From NCBI GenBank assembly GCA_020850735.1, contig JADZEE010000044.1:1-64000 (forward strand): 64,000 nucleotides of DNA, given 5' to 3'. Below, piece by piece: positions 41,944 to 49,555 of this stretch. A program made the translations under genes and the position numbers. This DNA comes from Gammaproteobacteria bacterium (GTDB lineage Bacteria; Pseudomonadota; Gammaproteobacteria; JADZEE01). Below the pieces are notes generated by a model. The model was not told where the DNA came from. It saw only the letters and a program-made list of their open reading frames with translations, and made no database searches. Within the stretch, counting starts at the first letter, position 1. Every line of letters begins with the position of its first letter.

Positions 41944-44285
41944 GTCTGCCTGCCGTGCCGGATCGCCGGTTCCGTGCCGATCCCGTGCCGCCCGCCTGCC
42001 GGCGCGCCGGCGCGCGCGACTTGCACCAGGACATCCCATACCGGGAAGTTGGTCTCGAGGATGGCGTCCTGAACGGGGTTCGGGGTGAGGTGACTCAGAT
42101 CGTTGTAGTGCCCGTGCGCGAAATCCCGGGGCCACCAGCCCTGTGGCAGGTTGAGCATGCCGGGCCGCACCGCCTCGGTCAGGGTCACGCGCACCTCGAC
42201 CCTGCCGCGGTCGTTCCATACGCTGACCGGATCGCCATCCCGGATCCCGCGCTCGCCGGCGTCGCGCGGATGCATCTCCAGCCGCGGCCCGGGCAGCAGC
42301 TCGCGGATCCAGGCGAGGTTGGTGTGCTGACTGTGGACGGTGTGCATCGGGTGGCTGGTCATGAGGGTCAGGGGGAACTCGCACGCGCGGGCGGCGCGAT
42401 TGCTCTCCAGCGGTTCAGCGTGCACGAGCACTGCCTGGCCGAACTCGCGCAGCCGCTCCGTGTACAGCTCGACCCGCCCGGACTCCGTGGGGAAACGCTG
42501 ATCGGCGAACGGCACGTGCGGCCGCGGCAGATCCAGCCGCGCCACCCCGTCGCGAGCGAGGCTGTCCCAGTCCAGGGCGCGCACTGCCGGATCGCCCGAC
42601 TGCTCCAGGATCTGGCGGCAGGATTCTTCCGCGCTCTGGCGCCAGTCCTCGCCCCGACCCACCCGCTCGCACACGCCGGCGAAGATGTCCCAGTCGTTCT
42701 TCGACTCACCGATCGGCGCGATGGCCCGCCGGCGCAGCTGCACGTAGAGGTTCTCGGCACTCGGCACGACGTCCAGATCGTCCTCGTAATACGAGACACA
42801 GGGCAGGACGATGTCGGCGTACTGCGCCGCCGGGGTCATGACCTGCTCGGTGACGGCGAACAGCTCCAGCTTCGGCAGCGCCTCGCGCACGAAGCGGTCG
42901 AAGTTCGGGCTTTGAGTCCCGAAGCCGTAGCCGGCGAGCCACAAGCTCTTGACCGTGTAGGGTTCCCCGCGCGCGATGGTCTCCAGCATGCGCGTGCCCG
43001 GCAACGTGTGGGCGCGCCGGCCACCCGGCTCCAGCCAGTCCCCGGGCACGTTGAAGAACACCCGCAGCATGGCGCCATCGGACCAGGACACGCCCGCGTG
43101 GCGCCTGCCGATGTTGCCGCACACCGCGGCGAGCGTAGTCGCGGCGCGGAAGGCGAGATGGCCGTGACGGTAACGCTGCGCGCCCTGGCCGAGCCAGATC
43201 GCCGCCGGCTGCGTGGTTGCGTATTCACGCGCGAGGTCGCGGATGACCGCGGCCGGCACCTCGCAGATCCCGGCGGCCCGCTGCGGCGTGTACGCCGCCC
43301 AAGCCTCGCGCATGATCGCGAACGCGCTGCGGCAGCGCACTCGCCTGCCGTCGGCGATCTGCACCGTGATGTCCGCGGACAGCCGCGGCGCGCCTGCCTC
43401 GTCCACCGGACAAGTCTCGCCGCCGGTGCTGTCACAAACCACAAAGCGCGCGTCGCCCACCGGCGTGAGATCGCGCATGCGCAGCAAGGCACCGGTGTCC
43501 TCGCGCACGAGGAATGGCGCGTTGGTATGGTGCAGGAGGTAATCGGCGTCGTGCAGCCCGGCGTCGAGGATCACGTTGAGCATGCCCAGGATCAGGGCCG
43601 CGTCGGTACCGGGCCGCGGCGACACCCATTGATCGGCCTTGGTCGCCGTGCGCGAGTAACGCGGGTCCACCACCACCAGCCGCGCCCCGGCCTCCAGCGC
43701 ATCGAACAGGAAATGCATCTCGCTGTGCGCGGTGTCGGCGACATTGCGCGCGAAGATCACGATGAGGCGGGCACCGACCAGGTCCTCCCACTCGTGGCCA
43801 GTGGCGAACACGCCCAGGGTGGGCAGGAACCCCATCGCGCAGCCGAGATCCCCCATCAGTCCGACGTAGGTGAACCAGGTGCCCTCGAGGCAGTTCGCGA
43901 TCCGGTTCGGCGCCATCACCGCGCGCACGCCGTAATTGCCGGTCATGGTCGTCCAGGCGTTGGCCCGCTGGCCGTGGCGTGCGGCGATGCGGGTCAGCTC
44001 CGCGGCGAGGTGATCGAAGGCCTCGTCCCAGGAGATGCGCTCGAAACGCCCTTCACCGCGCGCACCGACCCGGCGCAGCGGGTGGCGCAGCCGGTCCGGA
44101 TGCGTCACGCGCTGCATCGCCATGGCCATGCCCTTGAGGCAGATGCGCCGGTAGCGCGGGTCCGGAAAATCGGCCGGTTCGATTTTCAGGATGCGCCCGT
44201 CGCGCACGTGCGCGTTGACGCCGCAGGTACCGCTGCAGTTCGGCGAGCAGACCGTGCGCACCACCCGCGCCGCCGGCGTGCTCAC
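41940..44285 (-). CDS. Molybdopterin oxidoreductase, cytoplasmic paralogue 2
   Basis: A 781-residue bis-MGD oxidoreductase. The N-terminal [4Fe-4S] motif is complete: CSPNCSGTC, with a fourth cysteine in RICLKG (Cys13, 17, 21, 49). Cys149 in GDLGCAMG is a possible molybdenum ligand (inference). The C-terminal domain has FPLTLMTSHPMHTVHSQHTN and PGMLNLPQGWW. There is no Tat signal. It is a close paralogue of the next gene upstream along nearly its whole length. GTG 44285 is preferred to a TTG that would overlap the upstream gene. Substrate unknown; acetylene hydratase-like or hydroxylase-type chemistry cannot be told apart by eye. Confidence 0.87.
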   Translation of the reverse strand: MSTPAARVVRTVCSPNCSGTCGVNAHVRDGRILKIEPADFPDPRYRRICLKGMAMAMQRVTHPDRLRHPLRRVGARGEGRFERISWDEAFDHLAAELTRIAARHGQRANAWTTMTGNYGVRAVMAPNRIANCLEGTWFTYVGLMGDLGCAMGFLPTLGVFATGHEWEDLVGARLIVIFARNVADTAHSEMHFLFDALEAGARLVVVDPRYSRTATKADQWVSPRPGTDAALILGMLNVILDAGLHDADYLLHHTNAPFLVREDTGALLRMRDLTPVGDARFVVCDSTGGETCPVDEAGAPRLSADITVQIADGRRVRCRSAFAIMREAWAAYTPQRAAGICEVPAAVIRDLAREYATTQPAAIWLGQGAQRYRHGHLAFRAATTLAAVCGNIGRRHAGVSWSDGAMLRVFFNVPGDWLEPGGRRAHTLPGTRMLETIARGEPYTVKSLWLAGYGFGTQSPNFDRFVREALPKLELFAVTEQVMTPAAQYADIVLPCVSYYEDDLDVVPSAENLYVQLRRRAIAPIGESKNDWDIFAGVCERVGRGEDWRQSAEESCRQILEQSGDPAVRALDWDSLARDGVARLDLPRPHVPFADQRFPTESGRVELYTERLREFGQAVLVHAEPLESNRAARACEFPLTLMTSHPMHTVHSQHTNLAWIRELLPGPRLEMHPRDAGERGIRDGDPVSVWNDRGRVEVRVTLTEAVRPGMLNLPQGWWPRDFAHGHYNDLSHLTPNPVQDAILETNFPVWDVLVQVARAGAPAGGRHGIGTEPAIRHGRQT

Positions 44286-44313
44286 GGGATTGCGACCCCG
44301 GCCAGCCACGGGC

Positions 44314-46647
44314 TCACGCCGCCGCCTCGCGCGCAACCTCGACCAGGATGTCCCACACCGGGTAATTGGTCTCGATGATCACGTCCTGGACCGGGTTGCG
44401 GACGATGTGCCCGAGATCCGCGAAGTGCCCGGCGACGAAGTGCTCGCGCCAGAAGCCCTGCGGCACCACCACCATCCCCGGCTTCACGCCCTCGCTGAGG
44501 CTGGCGTGCAGGCTGAGACTGCCGCGATCGTTGTACACGCGCACCCGATCGCCCTCGCCGATGGCGCGTGCCCGCGCGTCTCGCGGGTGCATTTCCAGCC
44601 GCGGCTCGGGAAGCTGCTCGCGGATCCAGGGCAGCATGGTGTGTTGCGAGTGCGTGGAGTGCACGTGCTTGGGCGAGATGAGCACCAGCGGCAGCCGCCG
44701 GGCCAGCGGCCGGCGGCTGCTCTCCAGCGGCTCCTCGTACACGAGCACGCCCTGGCCGAAGGGCGCCAGCCGCTCGGTATACAGCTCGATGCGGCCCGAG
44801 GGCGTCGGGAAGCGCAGGTCGGCGAACGGCACGTGCGGCCGGGGGATCTCGACGCGCGCCACGCCGTCGCGGCGCAGAGCTTTCCAGTCGATGGCGCGGA
44901 TGACTGGATCATCATGGTGCTCGAGCACGAAGCGGCAGACCTCTTCGTTGCTCATGCGCCAGTGCTCGCCTTCGCCGAGCCGCTCGCACACGCCGGCGAA
45001 GATCTCGTAGTCGTTCCTCGACTCCCCGACCGGCGGGATCGCCCGCTGGCGCAGCTGCAGGTACCAGTGTTCGCCGCCCGCCACCAGGTCCATCTCCTCC
45101 TCGTAATAGGACACGCACGGCAGGACGATGTCGGCGTGGCGCGCGGCCGGCGTCATCAACTGCTCGGTGACCACGAACAGCTCGAGCTGCGGCAACGCCT
45201 CCTGCACGAAGCGGTCGAAATTCGGGCTCTGTGAGCCCATGCCGTAGGCGGTGATCCACAGGCTCTTGATCGGATAAGGATCGCCGCGCGAGATGATGTC
45301 CAGCATGTGCACGCCGGGCAGCGAGTGCCCGCGCCGCCCCCCGGGCGCCATCCACTCCTGCGGCGGGAAGAAGGTCAGGCGCATGTGCGCGCCGTCCAGG
45401 CAGTTCACACCCGCGTGAGGCTTGCCGATGTTGCCGGTGAGTGCGCCGAGGGTGACGTAAGCGCGGTGCACGAGATGGCCATGGTGATAACGCTGCGGCC
45501 CGGCGCCGGCCCACAACCAGGCCCGATCGCTGCGCGCGTACTCGCGGGCGAGGTGGCGTATGGTCCCGGCCGGCACCTCGCAGATCTGCGCCGCGCGCTC
45601 CGGCGTGTAGGGCGCCCATGCCCCGAGCATGAGCTCGAAGGCGGTGCAGCACTCGACCGGTCCGCCCGGCCCGAGGTCGATGCGCCAGCGGCCGCGCAGC
45701 TCGGCGTTGCGCGCCGAGGCCGCGGGACACGGCAGGCCGCGCACCGCGTCCCAAACCACGAAGGCCTCGCCGTCGGCGCCGATATCGCGCGCGCGCAGCA
45801 GCGCCCCCGAATCGCAGCGGACCAGGAACGGGGCGTTGGTGTGCTGGCGGATGTAGTCCTCGGCGATCAGTCCCTCGGCGACGATGACGTTGATCATGCC
45901 CAGCACCAGGGCCGCGTCGGTGCCCGGGCGCGGCGACACCCATTCGTCGGCTTTGGCCGCCGTACGCGAGTAGCGCGGGTCCACCACCACCACCTTCGCG
46001 CCCGCCTCCATCGCATCGAAGAGGAAGCGCATCTCGCTGTGATCGGTGTCGGCCGCATTGCGGCCGAAGATGATGATGTACCGCGCGTGCTTCAGATCGG
46101 CGAGATCGTTGCACGTGCTGCCCACCCCGAGCAGCGGCAGGTAGCCCATCGCGCAGTTCAGGTCGCCCATCATGCCGCCGTGAGTGAGCACAGTACCGCC
46201 GAGACAGTTGGCGATGCGCTCGGGCACGGTGGTCGCCTTGAAACCGTAGTTCCCGGACATGGTCATCCAGGCGTTGGCGCGTGCGCCGTCGCGCGCGCGG
46301 ATGCGGCCGAGCGCCGCCGCGATGTCATCGAGGGCCTGTTCCCAGGAGATGCGCTCCCACTCGCCGGCGCCACGGGCGCCGCGCCGGCGCAGCGGGTGAC
46401 GCAGGCGATCGGGATGTTCGATACGCTGCATCGCCATGGCGATGCCCTTGAGGCAGATGCGCTCGAAACCGGGATCGGGGAACGCGGCCGGCTCGATCTT
46501 GACGATGCGGTCGTCCTTGACCCAGGCGTCGATGCCGCAGGTGCCGCTGCAGTTCGGCGAGCACACCGTGCGCACCACGCGGTCGGGCTGGCTCCGATCG
46601 GCATCGGCACGAACGGCGAACGGCACTGCGGACTCGCGACCTGTCAC
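44314..46647 (-). CDS. Molybdopterin oxidoreductase, cytoplasmic paralogue 1
   Basis: A 777-residue paralogue of the 41940-44285 protein. It keeps the same landmarks: CSPNCSGTC with RICLKG, GDLNCAMG as the possible molybdenum ligand site, HSEMRFLFDAMEAG, DPRYSRTAAKADEWVSPRPGTD (quoted in part: VDPRYSRT), and the C-terminal TNYPVWDILVEVAREAAA (in part). No Tat signal. The start is uncertain: GTG 46647 has GGGGG just upstream, but GTG 46653 or 46731 is possible. It heads the operon that continues with paralogue 2, the ferredoxin, the flavoprotein reductase and the transporter. Palindrome site 5 lies about 125 bases upstream. Confidence 0.85.
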   Translation of the reverse strand: MTGRESAVPFAVRADADRSQPDRVVRTVCSPNCSGTCGIDAWVKDDRIVKIEPAAFPDPGFERICLKGIAMAMQRIEHPDRLRHPLRRRGARGAGEWERISWEQALDDIAAALGRIRARDGARANAWMTMSGNYGFKATTVPERIANCLGGTVLTHGGMMGDLNCAMGYLPLLGVGSTCNDLADLKHARYIIIFGRNAADTDHSEMRFLFDAMEAGAKVVVVDPRYSRTAAKADEWVSPRPGTDAALVLGMINVIVAEGLIAEDYIRQHTNAPFLVRCDSGALLRARDIGADGEAFVVWDAVRGLPCPAASARNAELRGRWRIDLGPGGPVECCTAFELMLGAWAPYTPERAAQICEVPAGTIRHLAREYARSDRAWLWAGAGPQRYHHGHLVHRAYVTLGALTGNIGKPHAGVNCLDGAHMRLTFFPPQEWMAPGGRRGHSLPGVHMLDIISRGDPYPIKSLWITAYGMGSQSPNFDRFVQEALPQLELFVVTEQLMTPAARHADIVLPCVSYYEEEMDLVAGGEHWYLQLRQRAIPPVGESRNDYEIFAGVCERLGEGEHWRMSNEEVCRFVLEHHDDPVIRAIDWKALRRDGVARVEIPRPHVPFADLRFPTPSGRIELYTERLAPFGQGVLVYEEPLESSRRPLARRLPLVLISPKHVHSTHSQHTMLPWIREQLPEPRLEMHPRDARARAIGEGDRVRVYNDRGSLSLHASLSEGVKPGMVVVPQGFWREHFVAGHFADLGHIVRNPVQDVIIETNYPVWDILVEVAREAAA

Positions 46648-46769
46648 TTGCACCCCCGCCAGCGCGCCACGTCCGGCACGCCGCCAACCGCAGCGTATGG
46701 CCTGGTCGCACACCTCGTCAATGCGGCGCACACGCGCATCGGGCTACACCAGCATTTTCGTGCAAGTGC

Positions 46770-46786
46770 AATGAATTCCGGTTATG
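46770..46786. promoter_or_regulatory. Regulon palindrome site 5: AATGAATTCCGGTTATG
   Basis: The GTTATG half is perfect, the other half keeps only part of CATAAC, and the T-N11-A spacing holds. It is upstream of the molybdopterin oxidoreductase operon (minus strand). With site 6 it is one of the two weakest matches. Confidence 0.4.
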
Positions 46787-46882
46787 AGGCAGTGACGCGA
46801 CACCCGGCAATCGGGACTCGCGCCCAAGCTGCCGGCGGTCGATCAGCCCGCACCGATCACGGCTGCGTACGTTCACGTGGGC

Positions 46883-47860
46883 TCACGGCTGCTCATCCTC
46901 CGGCCGCAGCCCCGCCAGCGCACTGCTCGCCCGCCACAGCCGGAGCGCGCTGTCGCCGTCCCGGGCCTGCAGTGATGGCATCTGTTGCCCGGCGCCCGCG
47001 AAATAGCGTCCGCTGACGCGCTCGAGCGCCGGGTCCAGAAGCATCGCGGCCAGCTGCGAGCCGGCGCGTTCGGGTGTCGACATGCCGGGCATCACGCGGG
47101 CGAGCGGCGCCAACAGGCCGCCGAACAACGCCCGCGCGAGGAGCCCGTGGGCGCGGCCGAGATCCGTTGCGGGCATGAATCCGGGATCGAAGGCGTTGAC
47201 CGTAATCGGCGCTCGCGCGGTGCTCCGGCCGCTGCGCTCCAGGCGCCGGCACAGCTCGTGGACGAACAGCAGGTTGCACAGCTTGGAGGTCGCGTACGCC
47301 CTGCGCGCGGCGAGGCCGGGTCCCGAATCCAGAAGTGGATCCAACTCGGGGTGGGCGAGCCGCATCGCGTCGGCGTCGCGCGGTGGCGGCATGCCGGTGC
47401 GCCGCGCGGGATCGTGGCTCGCACTGCTCACCACCACGATGCGAGCGGGCGCCACGAGGCGTCCGAGCAGCAGGTGCACGAGCAGGAAGTGTCCGAGATG
47501 GTTGACGCCGAACGTCAACTCGTAGCCGTCGGCCGTGCGCGGGCCGATGCGCGCGAGCTGCACACCGGCGTTGCACACCAGCGCCCGCAGGGGCGGTAGT
47601 CCGCGCGCCGCAAACGCGTTGGCGAACTCGCGCACGGACTCCAGCGCGCCGAGGTCGAGCGCCATCGCCTCCACGGTCGGGTTGCCGCTGGCGCTCGCGA
47701 TCGCGGACACCGCGCGCAGCGACTTGCGTTGATCGCGGCCCGCGATCAGTACGTGCCAGTGCGCGCCCGACGCGGCGACCGCTCGGGCGCAGTGCAAACC
47801 CAGCCCGCCGTTGCCGCCGGTGACGATGAGCGTGCGCCGCGCTGGCCCGGGGGTGCTCAG
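46883..47860 (-). CDS. Short-chain dehydrogenase, retinol-dehydrogenase-like
   Basis: A 325-residue SDR of the retinol/protochlorophyllide-reductase-like branch. The cofactor motif TGGNGGLG begins near residue 14, NAGV lies near 96, SSASHD holds the catalytic serine and YATSK the Tyr-Lys pair. No ATG, GTG or TTG lies between the upstream stop and the Rossmann strand. The CTG at 47858-47860 overlaps the cytochrome stop as CTGA, copying the ATGA/GTGA coupling seen at other junctions here, so a CTG start (or translation continuing by re-initiation) is proposed. Substrate unknown; hydrophobic alcohols or ketones are usual. Confidence 0.8.
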   Translation of the reverse strand: MSTPGPARRTLIVTGGNGGLGLHCARAVAASGAHWHVLIAGRDQRKSLRAVSAIASASGNPTVEAMALDLGALESVREFANAFAARGLPPLRALVCNAGVQLARIGPRTADGYELTFGVNHLGHFLLVHLLLGRLVAPARIVVVSSASHDPARRTGMPPPRDADAMRLAHPELDPLLDSGPGLAARRAYATSKLCNLLFVHELCRRLERSGRSTARAPITVNAFDPGFMPATDLGRAHGLLARALFGGLLAPLARVMPGMSTPERAGSQLAAMLLDPALERVSGRYFAGAGQQMPSLQARDGDSALRLWRASSALAGLRPEDEQP

Positions 47861-48192
47861 TGCCGTTGCGGTCGAGGCGCTTCCTCGCCCGAGAGCCGGC
47901 TGTAGAAGGCCACGATGTCGTCGATGTCTTCGTCGCTGAGCGTCTTGACCAGCGGCTGCATGATCGGATCTTTGCGCGCACCGTCGCGGAACGCCTCGAT
48001 CTGCTTGCGCAGATAGCCCTCGCGCTGGGCGGCCAGGTTGGGCCACAGATCGTTGATGCTGATCCCGTCCTTGCCGTGGCAGGCGTGGCAGCTGCCGGAC
48101 TTACGCTCGCCGGCGACCGGATCGCCGGCCGCGGCGACGTGACCCGCGCACGCGATCAACACGGCGGCGAGCATCGACCGGACGGCGGTCAC
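47857..48192 (-). CDS. Small monohaem cytochrome c
   Basis: A 111-residue exported protein with a signal peptide (MLAAVLIACAGHVAAA, after a short basic N-terminus) and one haem c motif CHACH followed by GKDGISINDLWPNLAAQ. The distal methionine is probably in DPIMQPL. It is a class I cytochrome of the cytochrome c553/c4 half type and resembles each half of the dihaem protein at 54681-55244. GTG 48192 is chosen because it gives a basic n-region; an ATG at 48174 is possible. It is the fifth gene of the operon that begins at 51094. Confidence 0.85.
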   Translation of the reverse strand: MTAVRSMLAAVLIACAGHVAAAGDPVAGERKSGSCHACHGKDGISINDLWPNLAAQREGYLRKQIEAFRDGARKDPIMQPLVKTLSDEDIDDIVAFYSRLSGEEAPRPQRH

Positions 48193-48235
48193 CGGCCCGG
48201 ACCCGCGGGTTCGCCGCGTGCGAGACGTACTGCCG

Positions 48236-48805
48236 CTATTTCGGCAGATCATAATCCAAGGTCACTTTGTAGGTGATCGGCTGGCCCGGCGGATCCTGCT
48301 GGATGCTGACCTGTCCGCGCGCACCGCGGTAACTGCCGGTACCGCCGGTGACGGCGATCGACAGCGGCACGTCCTTCTCCATCGCGTTCAGATCGATGTT
48401 GCCGTCGGCGACCAACTGGCCGTCGGCCATGATGTAGGAAAACTGGCAGGCGGAGTTGAACGGGCCGCCGGCGCCCATCGTCACGTCGCCCTTCCATGGG
48501 CCGTCCGGGCCATGATCGATGGTGACGCAGATTCCGCGCATCATGCCGATTTCCTCGTTGTCCTCCCATCCGTACAATCTGTTGTTGAGGAACACGTAGC
48601 CACCGGCGCCGCGACCGGGTCCGATCGGGTGGGGATTCTTCAGGTCGTCGATTACCAGTACGGGATGATCCTTTTCGTCGTTCCACGAACCGGAGTAGGT
48701 CACCGCGCTGATCTCGCGCAGCACCAGCGTCTCGGCGTGCACGCCAACCGCACTTGCTGCCAGCGCCGCCGCGGCACCGGCCAATACAATGAACCTGGTC
48801 TTCAT
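48236..48805 (-). CDS. Exported allene-oxide-cyclase/dirigent-like barrel protein
   Basis: A 189-residue secreted protein. The signal peptide (KTRFIVLAGAAAALAASAVGVHA) ends near residue 25. The mature part is a beta-rich domain whose GGTGSYRGARGQVSIQ segment is the signature of the allene oxide cyclase/dirigent barrel; SACQFSYIMADGQLVADG precedes it. Plant members guide stereospecific coupling or cyclisation; bacterial members are poorly known. AGGAG precedes a run of three ATGs, and the third (48805) has the best spacing. It lies between an exported protein of unknown family and a cytochrome c gene. Confidence 0.75.
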   Translation of the reverse strand: MKTRFIVLAGAAAALAASAVGVHAETLVLREISAVTYSGSWNDEKDHPVLVIDDLKNPHPIGPGRGAGGYVFLNNRLYGWEDNEEIGMMRGICVTIDHGPDGPWKGDVTMGAGGPFNSACQFSYIMADGQLVADGNIDLNAMEKDVPLSIAVTGGTGSYRGARGQVSIQQDPPGQPITYKVTLDYDLPK

Positions 48806-48860
48806 CATCATCTCCTGCGTGTGCCAGCAAACGCGGGGCGTTCGGGCGCCCCGATAACCC

Positions 48861-49499
48861 TTAATCTGTTTTTGGCGCCGGCCTGCCGGCAAGCCAGGCC
48901 ACCCCGCCCCAGTTGGAGAACTTCAGCGCGAGCAGGCCGGAGTCGAGACCGCGCTTGACCAGTGCCGCGTCGGTGAGTGGCTGCCATTCATCCCCGAAGT
49001 TGATCGCGTAGGCGAGCGGCGCGCCGGCGAGGCTCTGCTCGGGCATCGCCCGCGTCCGCACCGTCTCAGCAGTCGCGCGTGGCCCCGCAATCACCCAATG
49101 CCCGAAGGTATCTACCGGCGCGTCTGCGCCCGCGTAGCTCGCGAAAGTGTCGTCGTGAGCGGGAATGACGATCTCCCCGATCGGCCGGCCGTGCTCGTCC
49201 AACAACGGCCTACCAGTCGCCGGATCGATGGCCGGGCGGCGCACCTCGGGTCCGTAGGAGTCGCCTTCGTCGACCGAACCTATCAGGTACACGTCAACGT
49301 CCGCATACGCCGCCGACGGCTCGTTGGGCCCCTTGCCCCCCGCGATCTGCGGCATCAGGACGAAGACGTCGACGGTCCGGCCCCCGACCCAGACCCTCTT
49401 GGTCAGGTCGAAGCCTTCGCCACCGTCGGCGTACACGACGGCTCCCGTCAGCGCGACCGCTGCGCCGAGCAGTAATCCTGCAATCCTGCACCCAGTCAT
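48861..49499 (-). CDS. Exported protein of a three-member local family, copy 1
   Basis: A 212-residue secreted protein with a signal peptide (residues 1-25, ending near YADG). I do not recognise a named family, but it clearly shares a pattern with proteins at 55294-55998 and 59711-60391: a middle IPAHDDT (compare IPPHQGV, LPPHQDT), a G-W-V-x-x-GP segment, and the C-terminal RGLDSGLLALKFSNWGG (compare YGLHKGLLRLRFFGA, YGLKSGLLALEYFDIGG). GGAGAGG precedes ATG 49499. It sits between an acyl-CoA dehydrogenase gene and the dirigent-like gene. Confidence 0.72.
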   Translation of the reverse strand: MTGCRIAGLLLGAAVALTGAVVYADGGEGFDLTKRVWVGGRTVDVFVLMPQIAGGKGPNEPSAAYADVDVYLIGSVDEGDSYGPEVRRPAIDPATGRPLLDEHGRPIGEIVIPAHDDTFASYAGADAPVDTFGHWVIAGPRATAETVRTRAMPEQSLAGAPLAYAINFGDEWQPLTDAALVKRGLDSGLLALKFSNWGGVAWLAGRPAPKTD

Positions 49500-49555
49500 G
49501 GATACGCCTCTCCTTCGCGCTGATGCACCCGGCAGAGCGCTGTTCAATTCGATCC

